From: Aphelenchoides besseyi
Lineage: Eukaryota; Nematoda; Chromadorea; Rhabditida; Aphelenchoididae
Length of the DNA stretch: 64,000 nt
NCBI GenBank assembly: GCA_024699855.1
Contig: JAMPIQ010000002.1
Span: 13,826,001 to 13,890,000 of the forward strand
Reading direction: 5' to 3'
Position numbers and translations under genes: made by a program. The notes beneath the pieces were generated by a model that did no database searches, was not told the origin of the DNA, and saw only the letters and a list, made by a program, of their open reading frames with translations. Shown piece after piece: positions 11,512 to 24,024 of the stretch (position 1 is its first letter; each line of letters opens with the position of its first letter).

Positions 11512-14004
11512 CTGATCGTGTTTTTCGGTCGACAACCTGAAGGATCGAATTCTATGAAAACGGTCACTATAGTCGACGAGAACTCGCAAACACGAAAAAG
11601 TACGATCATCTGTTGAGCTTTCAAGTGACCACCACTTGCTTATTCGAATATAAAAATAGCCATTAAAAAGAGTGGGGAATCAAAATTCCATTTGTCGGAG
11701 CACATTCGTGAAGTGGACTCTAGGCATCGTTCGAATGTGCACATCGTCAGTTTCGAAAACTTCCGTTGGAGAAGATCATCTTGACATTTAAGTGCAAAAC
11801 AAGTGCCGTTCGGATAAACGGCCTTCAGGTGTTGACTGCAAAATCACGGTGTCCATTCGACAGTCGCTGAAGCCGGAAATTCGAAAAATGACGCGGCGTC
11901 TTTTTCTCCCGCAAAATTTCGGTTATTCGCGTCGTTCGTCTGCCGAACTGCGCAGCTCCGGAGCTTATGGTTATTGCTCGGAAGAAGGAGCTAATGCGCG
12001 AAGGATGAGCGGTCTTGGAACTCGCGTGCCGGAGATTAAAAGTCAACAGAAAACTCACGAAATGAACATCGAGAAACCTACAATAGAAGTCGACTCGAAA
12101 GAACGCCAATTTTTGTGAAAAATTAAAAGTACCGAATGAACGTGCGAACGGCCATGAGCAAAAATGCTGGGCGGAGTCACGCTAACCATTTAACAACGAA
12201 CGTGTCCGGGCCCGGCACTTTTGGTGGAAGTCGCCACCGTTCAAACGGATGATTGAATAAGAGGAGCCAAACTGAAGGCGTGGCTTCATGGGGATTGTTC
12301 GTGCTGGGGCTCGCACTCAATTCGTCTCTTACCGCTGGTCCATCTGTTGCGTAACCGTCGCCTTCAGAGAGAGAGGGCGAACGACGTTTTTTTGCCTGTT
12401 CGTGCCCTATGGGTTGCAAAAAACCTCAACGGAAAACGCCCATAAAAAACGCTCGTTCCCGCTTTTTGTCTTGTGTTTTTGCCCAGCATCTCGTTTTGTT
12501 CCTCGGCCCAGACAGTGAAGTCGTCGGCCAAAGAACGTTTTGGGCCAAAAAAGTGGACACTTCTGTTTCGTGCCAGTCAATTGGCAGCCGTTCGAATTGT
12601 TCGAGAAAGAAAAAACGAGCAGCAAACGAAAAGAACTTTGCACTGGAAGAATATTTGAATCAGAAAACGTTTATTTTGGTCTTTCAGTTTGGTTTCCGGT
12701 TCGTTCAGTTGATAATCGAAACTAACAACCGAATCTCTGCTGAGCTTATGGTCCAATTGTAAGCTAAGTATCGTACGATAAGTTCACTAGGTACACAAAA
12801 GCAATTCTACGCAGCTGAATACGTTGGAATGGAAATAACCTGTGTGCAGAATTTATGAGCTGAACTTTGAATTGGTCTGTTGTTTCACAAGCTCGTGATC
12901 TTCGGGCTAATCGTAGGCGGCAATACCCGCTAATGCACATCGTCTTGTATGCGCACGGAACACACGTGATCACTGGTCCATCTTTGTTGGATTAAGTTCG
13001 TCATTGCAATACATCAACGTGTTCAGATTGCTATCGTACATCAGCTATTTCGACGAATCGGAAGGATACGAATTTGGGTTATGTCAGTACTCGGAGATTA
13101 GAAATTAATTGGTAGATGATGGGAAGAACAAGGTCATTGATTAGGGATTGTCAGAAGAGGGAATCAATCAGCGAAGCTCCAGAGTAATGGCAACAAGTCG
13201 CAGACTTTCGGTTTTTTCTGTGTCCCGTCGAAAACATAACGTTTTTTGCAGACTCCGCGAAAAAACAACGAACACAAAAAAACTCGAACGAAAAGACGCA
13301 GAAACTAAAAATAAAGAACGTCGCAAAGTTCAATGAACGTTCGAGCATAAGTTGGCGTCTGATTCTGAAAGTGGGTGGAGACAGATCGCTAAAATTGGAA
13401 GCGAAAAGCAACATCAATCTGCCTCACTGTACCAGACACTTACCGACACCTTTTGATTTGGGGACGATAAAAGAATGCCAATCAAAAGGTCAACGGTAAA
13501 CTCTTCGAAATGAATCACCAAAAAGCTTCCAACTTTTTACGTGAACAATCCATTCTGTCAGAAATGTTGGAAAATAAACATCGAGAATGAGCAAACGATT
13601 GTTATCAACTGGTGAATAACACTCATTTCTAATTGATTGAAACGTCAACCGTCGAACACCGCCCACTTATTATTTTTGAGCAAAGGGATTGGATTAACGA
13701 GTTCGTTGCAAACCCAGTTACTTCGCTGTTGCTTTCCCATGACTGTTAACTTAATCAGTAGCCTTAAAATGGGAATTAGTAAGAACATTCTTGTAATTAA
13801 AACAACGTAGACCGTGTGAATGATAAGCGAGATGGTGGAGTGAGGTACTGACTGGTCTGCGGTCGTCGGACAGAGTCCATTATCAACGGGAAGCATTAGT
13901 TTAATAGCCCAATTATGTTTGCCAGCAGATTTTAACTCACGACATCAGTTCGAGTGCAATTAGTTTTGAGAAGGTGGTTGAAACCGAGGTTGTTTCGGTC
14001 AGCA
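11512..14004. other. Intergenic region between MEIOC and the FN3 gene
   Basis: About 2.5 kb between divergent genes. Open frames on both strands (for example 11792-12118 plus, 12409-12762 plus) are compositionally repetitive, overlap each other, and show no domain or splice-linked continuation. I see no RNA gene or repeat copy here. Confidence 0.45.
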
Positions 14005-16324
14005 ATGTTTTCTTATAAAACCTTAGTTGCTGTGCACATTTTGGTGATCATATTGCTGAGTCATTTTGTTTTGGCAGCACCGAACGTTCGTAATCTACAA
14101 GCTCGATACGATGCTCAACAGAACGCGATTTTCATTACCTGGAATTCAGCACAACCACGAGATGGTGATAAGCTTGTTTGTGCGCTTATTTTGCTGTTTG
14201 TTTAGATCTACAATATCAAATTCAGTATCGAATTGCAAATCGAGATCCACCGGAAAATCAATGGCAATATAAACGAGTGCAAACCACCGAAGGTCGTTTG
14301 GATCTACCTGATTTGCGTGATGGCGATGAAGTGGATGTGGAGGTGATATATTTAACAGATTCTGATTCTCAACTACGAAGTCTGCAGGTGAAGTCTGAAT
14401 TGGATGGTGCAAACCGTGGCCAACCGCTTACTATCAATATCGTAAAACACACACAAACTGATGGAATGGAGTCGAATGAAGACGACGATTTGATGCCACC
14501 GCTCAATTTTGAAGCCACAATTCTCGATCCGAACAGTGTGAAGTTGGATTGGAGACCCGATGAACGACAGCGCGGTCACACCTTCTACGTGGTCAACATA
14601 AAGCAACTGACAACAAATAATGGAAATCAGAATCCTCTGCGTCAACAAGTAGGTTTCGTTTATAGTCGTGAATTGACATTCGATCTTAGATTCGTGCTGA
14701 TGGAACAACGTTTACATTGAACAATTTGGTTGCTGGCGAAAAGTACGAGATTACAATTCGAACCGCAACATCTCCCGAACATACGTCGAGTACTGCGGCT
14801 ATCGTTGAAATTTCCTTGCCAAAAGGTCGAATTTGTGAACTTCTGAATGAACTTGTGTTTAGATGAAGAGTACTACGAGGTTGGCAACTTGTTGGTCTCT
14901 AGCAAGTTTCGTGTTGACGGCACTGGAACGGTGAATTTGACGTGGGAAGTACCACAAGAAGTTCGAGAAAGAGTTTTGGGTTACGAAATTGAGTACTCGC
15001 TTGCGCACACAAACAACTGGCAATCTCTGCAAGTCAATAGTGAGAGTCCGACGACAATCTTGGAACATCTTCAGAGGTTTGAGGTCGTTTGTTGATGTGT
15101 AAGAATGTTTTCAGTGACACTGAGTACGTACTGAAAATCAAAACACGATTCCGAAATAACGTCGAAACAGAAAGCGGCGAATTTCGTTTTCGAACACCCA
15201 AAGGTAACAAATAGATTTTTGTCGGTAAATGGTTTTTAGTTTATCCAAATCCAATTAGCAAAGTCGATGTTATCTACTCTAGTGACACCAACGATGTTCG
15301 CGTACAATGGACACTAGAAAAGTGAATTGCATGCTGCATATAACTTTTAATTCTGACATTCAGTTTTGTTCGACCCGAAGAAGTTGTTGGCTATGATGTT
15401 TACGTGAATGAAGATCAGAACACACCGGAAAGTCATTGGCGTCATATTCCCGTTCATTCTGCCGATACGTCGACAAATCTCAGCGGATTGACCACATCGA
15501 CCACGTACTTCGTGAAGATTCACGTTCGCAAACACAACGGCGACATTCTCAAATCCTCGATTATTTACAAATTCACGACATTGAACGAATATCCTCGAAC
15601 AACGCAGCTGTTCCCGCGATCAGTCGAAGTCCACGGGCCGAAAACGTTTTCGTATCGTAACTTCGGTTCGTCAACAGAACTCAGATGGAAGTTTGCTCCG
15701 GAAATCTCTAACACTGCTGACGGTATTTAACATCTTTTGTCGTATAACTTTCAATTAGAAGCTCGAATCTATTACACAACTGACACTGAAGAAGAGAATT
15801 TGAATTCAACCGTTTGGTCGCATGTGGACGTTGAATTAGAACACAACACGGAGGTTAAATGACCAATCAAACTTCAATTTTGTTCTTTTCTAGCACGTGT
15901 TTCGGTTGAATGATCTGCAAAGCGACAGCGTTTACTTCATTAAAGTGGTGCCGAAAATCAACGGGCAATCGAATTTGGATTTTGCTGAAAGTTTTTCAAT
16001 TAAAACATCGGCAGGTAGATTTAAAATCGTAGCTTCCGACGAAGACGTTCATTTAGCCACCGCAGTTGAGCGCAGAAAGCGGCATCATTCACACCATCGA
16101 AGACATGTAGAAGACATGAGACCGTTTGTTGTCATCAGAGCGTGTACCAAACACTCAAAAAAAGTGAGCTGAAGTCTTAGGATCATAAAACTTTATTTAT
16201 TAAGCATCAGTGTGCTCAAAATCAACATTGTGTTATGATTGAAGACAATGTTGGTTGGTGCCTGGATACGAATACGATGACGAAGATCAGCAGCCATCAG
16301 AATGCCGATGGAGATTTCAAGTGA
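14005..16324 (+). CDS. Secreted fibronectin type III repeat protein
   Basis: About ten exons: 14005-14164, 14206 to about 14648, then exons near 14692, 14864, 15116, 15240, 15365, 15761, 15895 and finally 16205-16324. The first residues, MFSYKTLVAVHILVIILL followed by SHFVLA, form a signal peptide. The rest is a string of FN3 domains, seen as repeated W strands (VNLTWEVP, VKLDWRPD, VRVQWTLEK, LRWKFAPE) followed by L-x-x-x-T-x-Y-x-x-x-I/V segments such as LTTSTTYFVKIHV. I count roughly five or six. No transmembrane helix or GPI signal is visible. The final exon adds a small cysteine module: CTKH from the previous exon, then QCAQNQHCV and GWCLDT, suggesting two disulfides. Likely extracellular matrix or body-fluid protein; function unknown. 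Confidence 0.75.
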
Positions 16325-16597
16325 AGAAACTTTTCGTCACATTTTTTCTATCAAAGCACCTCGGATTTTGTTTGCTATTCTGCATCTTATAAGCAATTGT
16401 ATCATTAAAACGTTTTCTGCCCAATCAACGAGCAGTTTCTTTGTTATGTCATGGTAAAATCGATGATCGTACACTTGTCATTCACATTCTTCTTTTATAC
16501 TCGGTAGATGTCCATCTTTTAACTACTATACGCCATAAAAATATGTTAGCGAAAATGTACATAGACTCTCAATTTGCAATGATATGAAATTTTGAAT

Positions 16598-19500
16598 ATG
16601 AATTCAACTAATCCTCATTGGTCTCTATATTCTCTAATCACAAGTTTGGACGAAGATGTCAAAGAAAAGTTTCTGGATCGAGTTCTCGGAGTTTACGGCG
16701 ATGCGCGAAAAATGACGTACAATGTGATACAACACGGAGGAACTGTACGTACATTTCGATCTAATACACGATCACGCATTTAGGCAAAAGTATTCGATCG
16801 AGAGTTTTGTGAGGAAATTGCTCAGTCACTACCTTCTCATTCATTTGAGATCCTCGCCAACAACCACAATGTCCATGTTTTCGATATTGTTTCTGCTTAT
16901 TGTGACTATTTGATGGCAGGTTAGAAACGTTTTCTATGACCAATACAAAGTTCATTTAGTTCGTTCTTCCGACCTCGCTCTTAACGTTGGACTTTTGGGT
17001 GCAATGGAAGAAGAGAATCTGACCCTGTCGGATGTCTTCGACTTTGCAATTCGAATTCTAACCGATGGAAGAACAACAGCCACTTCCATTTTCATGGTAA
17101 GCAATGCAACCGTTAATCTTATTCCGAAGTTCTTGAATTTCAGGAAGATTTTTGGTGTCCAACTCAAATATTGTTATTTTGCACCATCATTCGACTTGGA
17201 CTTTTCGAGTCGACAATAATAGACGAGTTAGACGACGACTGTCTGGTTATTCGGCACAAAAAACACGTTGAAGACACCGAAGAGACGTGGAGAAATGTGA
17301 CCAAAAGTGTGGAAAACTCGTTGAGCAAACAGCATTCATTAGAAGCTCACACGTTGGAATCGATTGAAACGATCGACAATCAGATACAAGATCAGTTTAT
17401 TCCACGATGTGAGCAAATTCGAGAGGACTTGCAATCGAATTTGAACACCATCAGAACGGTCGCAAGTGATTTCCTTATAGAGTTGGTGAGTCAATGGAAT
17501 TCATTTGAGTTAACGGAACTTATTTAAGAACAAAGTAAACATTGGACTTCCTGAATTGGATCAAATCCCCGATCTCGATTTGGTCGGAGACACAGTAAGA
17601 AGAAGTGAAATAAACATGATCTTATGAGTTTCTCCTTAAGAAATACGAGAATATGTCACGTTTGAAGAAAATGTGCGAATACCAACTTTGCGATCATTTG
17701 GAAATTGGATTCGGAAAACGAATGAACGTAAGCAAACAGGACGATTTGATTGTCGAAATGGACAACGAATTTGTAAACGCTTCTTTTGTTTCGTGGGTAA
17801 GTTCCTAGCTTTTTTGGTCATTTCCTATGGTTTCTAGAAACACGATGATGAAACGCAAATGACTGTGAATATCAAAAACGGAAGTCGAAAGTACACGAAG
17901 AAGGTGAATGCTGACAAAGTCGCTATGGGTGTGATGCCTGAGGTGATGTGCAGTGCGGGAACACGAGTTTTGGCCGAATATCACGAAAACTATGGAATCA
18001 GCAAACCGAAGAAGTGCTATTGGTCGTGGGGAACGTTGGGGACATTTGCAATCAAAGAATATTCGTACCACTATTTAGTAAGAGGAATGCAACCCAAATC
18101 ATAATTTGCCTTTGTTTTTAGGTATTTTTCGATCACGGAGGAGTTCGATTTGTGCGCCCGCCGAATATTCGTCTTTGCGTTCTTCAACCCAATGATCCTG
18201 AGAACGACAAGTTCAATCCGGCCTTCGTGTACCGACACGTCAAGGGAGTGAGACGCGAGTTTCTACGCGATTATTTCAAACTCTATCCTTCTTGGCCGAT
18301 GATGAAAGTGGATCCAGAAACAACAGAAGTGAACGTAGGTTACGATATTTGTGGAGTGAACTCACAGTTATGCGGTTTCTAGTTCAGCGTGGTAAAAGAT
18401 TTGAATAGAAGGAAACGAACTGTGAAACCGATGCTTCTGAAGAAAGATCGATGTTTATTGCTCGTACGCTACTTGAATAACACTGATAATAGAGATTGTC
18501 GTCTTCTTCCGTGCACTGAACACGAGCATGACGACGAGTGGATATTCGCCGGCGATTGTCAGCGTATTCCAGCGTTGAACAACATCATAAACGTTAGTTT
18601 TTGATAGAAATGAACGTCTAGAGACCACAGGTTTAGAAAGGAGAACCACGCGAAATCGTCGACTATCCCAAACAAATTCAACCGTACATTCAAATGTTGT
18701 ATCCGAAATATGAAAACGAATGCAAAGAGTTTGATGACGACTACCTACTGCTGGAGCAGTTCAAAATCAAGAATACGCCTCGAAAGAAAACGAAAAAAGA
18801 AGCCGCCTTCCTCGACTTCTTCAACAACGCGCGTAACATGCGACTGCAATTCGAAGATGTTTTAAAGCCGAATGCCAAACTTAAACGCAGGCGAATTCAA
18901 TCAAAGGTATGTTGAAACTTACAATTGCATTTGGTACTCTCGATTCCAGCTAATAGAACAATGGTTCGACTTTCCGGATTGGAGCAAACTACCGAAGTCA
19001 ACACACGAATGTTGTGATCCAAATTGTTTGAGTGCAATCAAGAAAGAACATCTCTTGAATGTACCGATTTACAAGAACTGTTCTCCGTTATTTCGACCGT
19101 TTCTTTTTGGATTCAAGCGAATTGTAAACGAACGTTCTTATTTTACATTAACCATGCACGTTTAGTTCATCTCAACAACATGCGGTCGTGTTCCGGCACT
19201 AAGTCAACTAAAACGCGAAGTAACGAACGACTTGCTCTACGTCTACGAAGCTCCATGTGGTCGTCTACTACGCAATGGAGCAGAAGTGGCCTTTTACATT
19301 CACGTAAGAAGCTTCAATTTGTGATTGTTTATGTTTTCTAGGTTACGAAATGTGATCAGGTATCCGTGGAACAATTTACGTTTCGGTCGTGGGAACGCGT
19401 GAATTTGGTTTACAAATCGGACGAAAAGACTCTGATTTGTCAGGATTACAGTGGTGCATGTGAAGCGGTTGACATTCCGATTGTCAATTCGATTGACAAC

Positions 19501-20593
19501 GAAGGAATACCATCGGTACGAGTTTTCTTACAGTTCGTTCTTAATCGTAACTTACAGATGATCTATCAAAGCCGACGATTCATGGATGAACCGCTGCTCG
19601 AACGCCAAATGGAATTTCTGTCTTGTTGTTCTTGCGATGGTAAGTCACGAACGATTATTGTTTGAATTAGTTGCTTCAGATGATTGTCTCGATGCATTAA
19701 AATGTGCGTGTCAACAGTTGACCGCCGAAACTCATCAACGTTTGGACGAAAGAATTCGTCAAGACACACCCGACGGTTACGTTTTACGTCGATTGGAAAA
19801 CAAGCTGTTCACGGGAATCTACGAGTGCAATTCGCTTTGTGGATGTCGACGAAATTGCATGAACCGCGTAGTTCAACGAGACATCTCGATTCCACTTCAG
19901 GTACAATTCACAGTTCCCTCAGTGGTCTTATCTTTTTTGCAGATGTTCAAAACAGAAAACAAAGGTTGGGGAGTACGCACACTGGTCGATTTGCCTGCTG
20001 GATTGTTCGTTTCGACATATTCGGGTAAAATGTACACGGACGTGAAAGCAGACGAATATGTTCGAAATGGCCAAGGAAATGACATGTATTTTGCCGACGT
20101 TGACCTTTTCGACTCTGTGGAGAACATGAAACGTGGTTTGGATATTCCATTTGTAGACGAAGGGATCGACCTCAACGACCAACGACAACGTCCAGCTCGT
20201 AGGAAGCGAACAAAGAAAAAGCAAAAGAAACAAACTCAAGAGACTACCAGCAAAGATGTCACTCTATTAAAAAAGATATTTGACGAAGAGAGTTTGTTCG
20301 TGGTTGATGCTCAAGATCGTGGCAATATCGGTCGTTTCTTCAATCACTCATGCGATCCGAACTTGGAAGTTCAAATGGTCTTCCACGAAACTCACGATCT
20401 ACGACTACCACTGATTGCCTTCTTTACATTGAGCGATGTTGAAGCCGGAACCGTAAGCCATCAAATCGAGATTATAATCGTGTTCAATGTTTAGGAATTG
20501 TGTTGGAACTACGGATACGTAGCTGGCTCGGTGAGTGGAAAAGCAATCGATTGTTGCTGTGGAAGTGCAATTTGTGTTGGTCGAATCCTGTAA
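16598..20593 (+). CDS. SETDB1: SETDB1/MET-2-type histone H3K9 methyltransferase
   Basis: Many short-intron exons from ATG at 16598 to TAA at 20591-20593. Domain order matches SETDB1: a coiled N-terminus (about 17230-17490); Tudor repeats (about 17840-18600, with GTRVLAEYHENYG, YLVFFDHGGVRFV, REFLRDYFKLYPSWPMMKV and DEWIFAGDCQRI); a methyl-CpG-binding-like domain (about 19165-19320, with YVYEAPCGRLLRNG); a cysteine-rich pre-SET (CCSCDDDC, then KCACQQLT); and a SET domain split by a short insertion (NKGWGVRTL; FFNHSCDPNLEVQ; LPLIAFF). It ends GSVSGKAIDCCCGSAICVG plus RIL, the post-SET zinc site. The family deposits H3K9 methylation for heterochromatin and silencing. The bifurcating insert is only about 100 residues, much shorter than in mammals. 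The usual L-T-W-D-Y reads L-C-W-N-Y here. Confidence 0.92.
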
Positions 20594-20786
20594 GTAACAA
20601 CTAAAGACCTTTGATGCTGAACTTTCCTAAATTAATTTCACTTTTATATCGAAGTAAATAGTTTCTTAATAAAGATTACACAATTAACATGAAGAGAATT
20701 TATTGGAAATCAAGTAACACACTTGCAAGTTTGTGTCGGCAGGTACTAATTGATCTAAAAATATGAAACAAAATTAAGAATTCTTG
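20594..20786. other. 3' flank of SETDB1
   Basis: Short AT-rich stretch containing AATAAAG soon after the SETDB1 stop, probably its polyadenylation signal. Confidence 0.4.
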
Positions 20787-21104
20787 CTAATAGCAGAGTG
20801 GATATAAGGCTGCCGCATTCCGTAATGCACGAAGAGCCACAAGCTTCCTGTACTGCTTTAGCATGGTTTCGTGTCTCGTTTTCTGCTGGATTGTCTTTAT
20901 CGTCTTCAGATGTCGGTTGTCTCCCCTAAGGTCGACAACCGTTCCTTGAGACTCAAACTTCTGCAGCCAGTTATGAATTGTCGCTTCTGACAGTATTCGA
21001 GCGTTCCGCCCATCTTCCCGACGAACTTGCCGAACATGAGCCGTGTAACCGGCTTTGTTCAACAAAAGCGTGAACCGAGCCTTTTGTTGGTTTGTCTGAG
21101 ACAC
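20787..21104 (-). pseudogene. Transposon-type helix-turn-helix relic
   Basis: A single open frame of 105 codons on the minus strand. Residues about 33-60 read SEATIHNWLQKFESQGTVVD, followed by R-G-D-N-R. This resembles the helix-turn-helix found at the start of mariner-like transposases and in solo HTH proteins of invertebrates (the DUF4817-type pattern: T-I-x-x-W/I-x-x-K-F-x-x-x-G-x-V-x-D). No DDE catalytic part follows on either strand, and I could not identify terminal inverted repeats around it. It is probably a fragment of a dead DNA transposon, though a small domesticated protein is possible. Confidence 0.45.
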
Positions 21105-21472
21105 TCCTTATCAGATTAAATCCGAAATTTCTTAATCCCTGCACTTTTTCAAGTAACAGGAATAAAGAAAAGCGGTAAAACATCTCAAGCTCAATGACAT
21201 TAAACGAATTTTCCACTTTTATCCAATTTTTTCTTTGACAACTGAATTCCCTGCTCCAAAATTTCAAAGTGAATTCTGAAGCCAGCAGCCACAGAAACTT
21301 AACAAATTTGGTATTAAACAAAATGGGGTTTCTCGAACTATCCATTGATGTTAAATCAAAAAGTTTGGCCAAAAAATCCACCAACTTCGATGGAACAGCC
21401 TGTATAATTGTCGGTATACGAGTTAGAATAATGGCAAACCACTTTTAAAGTTTATATAACCACGTGTTTATC

Positions 21473-23738
21473 TTATAAACTACTTTGAGCTTTGTTGACT
21501 CCACTAATTTGATCCAATTGATCGCGGATAACAAGCGCCAATCTTGGTGTATCCGATTTGGCGAACGACTTCAAGCACCAGATAACATTTTTGATCAAAT
21601 CGGATGACATGAAACTCAAATTTGAGGGCATCTCTTTGTACAATTGTGCCAATTTCTGTCGACAATTTTGAACAACCGTTTCTTCTGGCCAGTGATTTGT
21701 GGTCACAATGCTTATGATGGTTGAGTATGCCAACAAAAACGGCTAAAAGAACACGCACAATTGTTAGTAATCAAAGCAATCGGTACCTTGATGATGTTCG
21801 ATAAGCGACGTGCTGCGTTCGTATCTTTGATCAGGACCCTTGTCGCTTGTAACTCCAAAATGTTTGCATCGACAAGCCGGTTCACAACAACACGTAGATC
21901 TGAAATCGCACTGTTCGGTTTCCGAACGAATTCTCTCTCGTAAATGTTACGCAAAAACCTAAATCATTGGTATGTTGTTTACAATAACCAACCTACGTAA
22001 ATTTCTGTTCGATTGTGTTGTATTCGGTTTCCTTCTCACAAACGAGCAATACAAATGCAAAGTCAGAAATTGCATAAGCAAACGGATTGGCGGAATTGCT
22101 CAAAACAACATTTGGAATTGCTTCTTGCAACACATTCTCGTACGAATCATTTGAGTTGCTTGCATCAGCACGCGTTAACCGCAGCTCTTCGGCAGCATTT
22201 GCAAACAGATCGTGATACAACTGGAGATAATATCTGAACGTAAATCGCTCAAACATCGTAAAGAACAGACTTACGCAAAATCCTGTTCCGGAGAACTGCT
22301 AATCCAAACGTTAAGATCCAGTTTGCAACACAGATCATAAAATTTAACGGTCTGTTCGAATACAATCTTTTTGTTAGCACAACCATATTTGTTCATCTCA
22401 AATAGAATAATCGAAGCAGCAATCGGCCATAAGGTCAAAATCGTGTGTTTGTTTTGAACGTAAACAACTTCATGAGCTAAAGTAGCTACAGTTTTCTTCA
22501 CGTTACGCTCATAAATGTAGTGAGCATTTGGCTAAATTCCCACTGCATTCAGAAGTACGAATAATCAAACATACGCGAAACGAAATCATCGATCGATCGA
22601 TGTGAGCAAAATAAGAACGAAGAGAAATTGGTTTGGCAAAAGTAATAAACACGTTGCCAAACTTCTGATTCAAAATCTGTCGTACCTTCAATAGTCCTAA
22701 AATCACATTGAACAAATCGATTCAAACACAAACAAACCAGAAACCGTTTCTTTTGGCTTCGGAGATCCGAGTAACTCACGACCATACAAAAACGATTCCA
22801 ACAATCGATCGTAATTGATAGTCACAGGAACAACTATCTGAATAGATTTGAAGAGCTTGAAATAGTAAGAAATGTTTACCGTATCATAAACTTGACATCT
22901 GAGAAATGGTTCAGCAATCACTTGCACGAGACCGAATTTCGGATACAAACTCTTCGATGTTCGACTTCGCTGACCTTCCACAAAAAATTCGATTGCACAC
23001 TCGTTTTTCGTTATATGCGATTGTACGTATTCGGTGAATAACGTCCAATACAAACGATCCTATAACTATTCTTTGATGCCAGTAAACATGTCCAACTAAC
23101 ACTTCCGAAAGAACGTCGAATAAAAAAGGCACCACAGCGTCGTAAAGCTTCACCAACAAATTTTGACGTAAGAAAATCGGCTCCGGCACAAATTGCAGGT
23201 AAACGAAGCTCTTGATCGTAACAAAGCAATGAAATCAACAAGAAATCAACGTATGTCCGATGTGTCGGCATAAAGACCACTGGATTGTTCTTACTTATTT
23301 CGCGTATTTTTCGCAATGCCTCCATATTCACCATTACTTTATCGAGCAGTCGCTGAAGTCGTTTACTGTTTAATTTACTTTATCTGAACATACCCGAAGA
23401 CATTTAAGAACAAAATAACCGACTAATCTTGTGGACGGTAAGTTGAACGAATGAGCCATGTTGTCCATGATCTCTCTGGCTTCTGCGAAAACTTCTTGTT
23501 CCGTTCGATTGCTTTCAACAGACAACGTTTTAATGCAATTCTAAAAGCAACAATTCTTTTCACGAACTTAATTATCTACCTTAACGGCCAAGGACGACAA
23601 TACATTTTGAATGATATCCGGCCGAGATCGCCTGCCAGCATTCGTTTGATCAGCGTGACTGTTGCGTATCCACGCTAATTCACCTCCGTTTTTCTTAACA
23701 GTGTGCAGCCAATCCACGTAGTGGTCTACAGCAAACAT
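21473..23738 (-). CDS. GNPAT: Glyceronephosphate O-acyltransferase (DHAPAT), ether-lipid synthesis
   Basis: Minus-strand gene with about a dozen exons. The acyltransferase core shows the H-x4-D box in NPVVFMPTHRTYVDFLLISL, then CAGADFLTSKFVGEALRRCG and AFFIRRSFGS, and the substrate motif IEFFVEGQRSRTSK followed by KFGLVQVIAEPFLRC. All match GNPAT closely and in order. The enzyme acylates dihydroxyacetone phosphate in peroxisomes, the first step of plasmalogen synthesis. The N-terminus (FAVDHYVDWLHTVKK) aligns with the D-x-F-V-D-I-L region of animal GNPAT, supporting Met at 23738. The last codons are Q-S-S-L-stop, where the animal enzyme usually has an A-K-L-type peroxisomal signal; SSL is a weak variant. 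The downstream exons (21712-21954, 21473-21736) are diverged but match the C-terminal region. Confidence 0.9.
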
Positions 23739-24024
23739 TCCAAACCTTTTCGTACAAGTTATCACTAACACGGAGATAAAATGCAATTCCTAACTGCTTT
23801 TTCGTCTATCAACATAATTCCAGACCAATGATCAACTCAATCGAATCACCCTATAATCTTAACAATAAGGAGTAGGGTTGTCTATCAATCAAAGAGCATG
23901 TGGAACACTTATCAGTGCACGACAAGAGACTGAGCCACAATCGAACACAAAAACTCTTGGCAATTTTATGCAATCAAATAGCTGGTTTTACCGGTAAAAC
24001 AAAAGGAAATATGCGAATAACTGG
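23739..24024. other. Intergenic between GNPAT and TMEM129
   Basis: About 290 bp separating two minus-strand genes, so it holds the GNPAT promoter and the TMEM129 3' UTR. No gene seen. Confidence 0.4.

Noticed and set aside
16180..16204. 17-bp intron in the FN3 gene (GTGAGC...CTTAG)
   Set aside because: Too short to splice; the acceptor at 16203-16204 gives a normal 41-bp intron and the same downstream frame.
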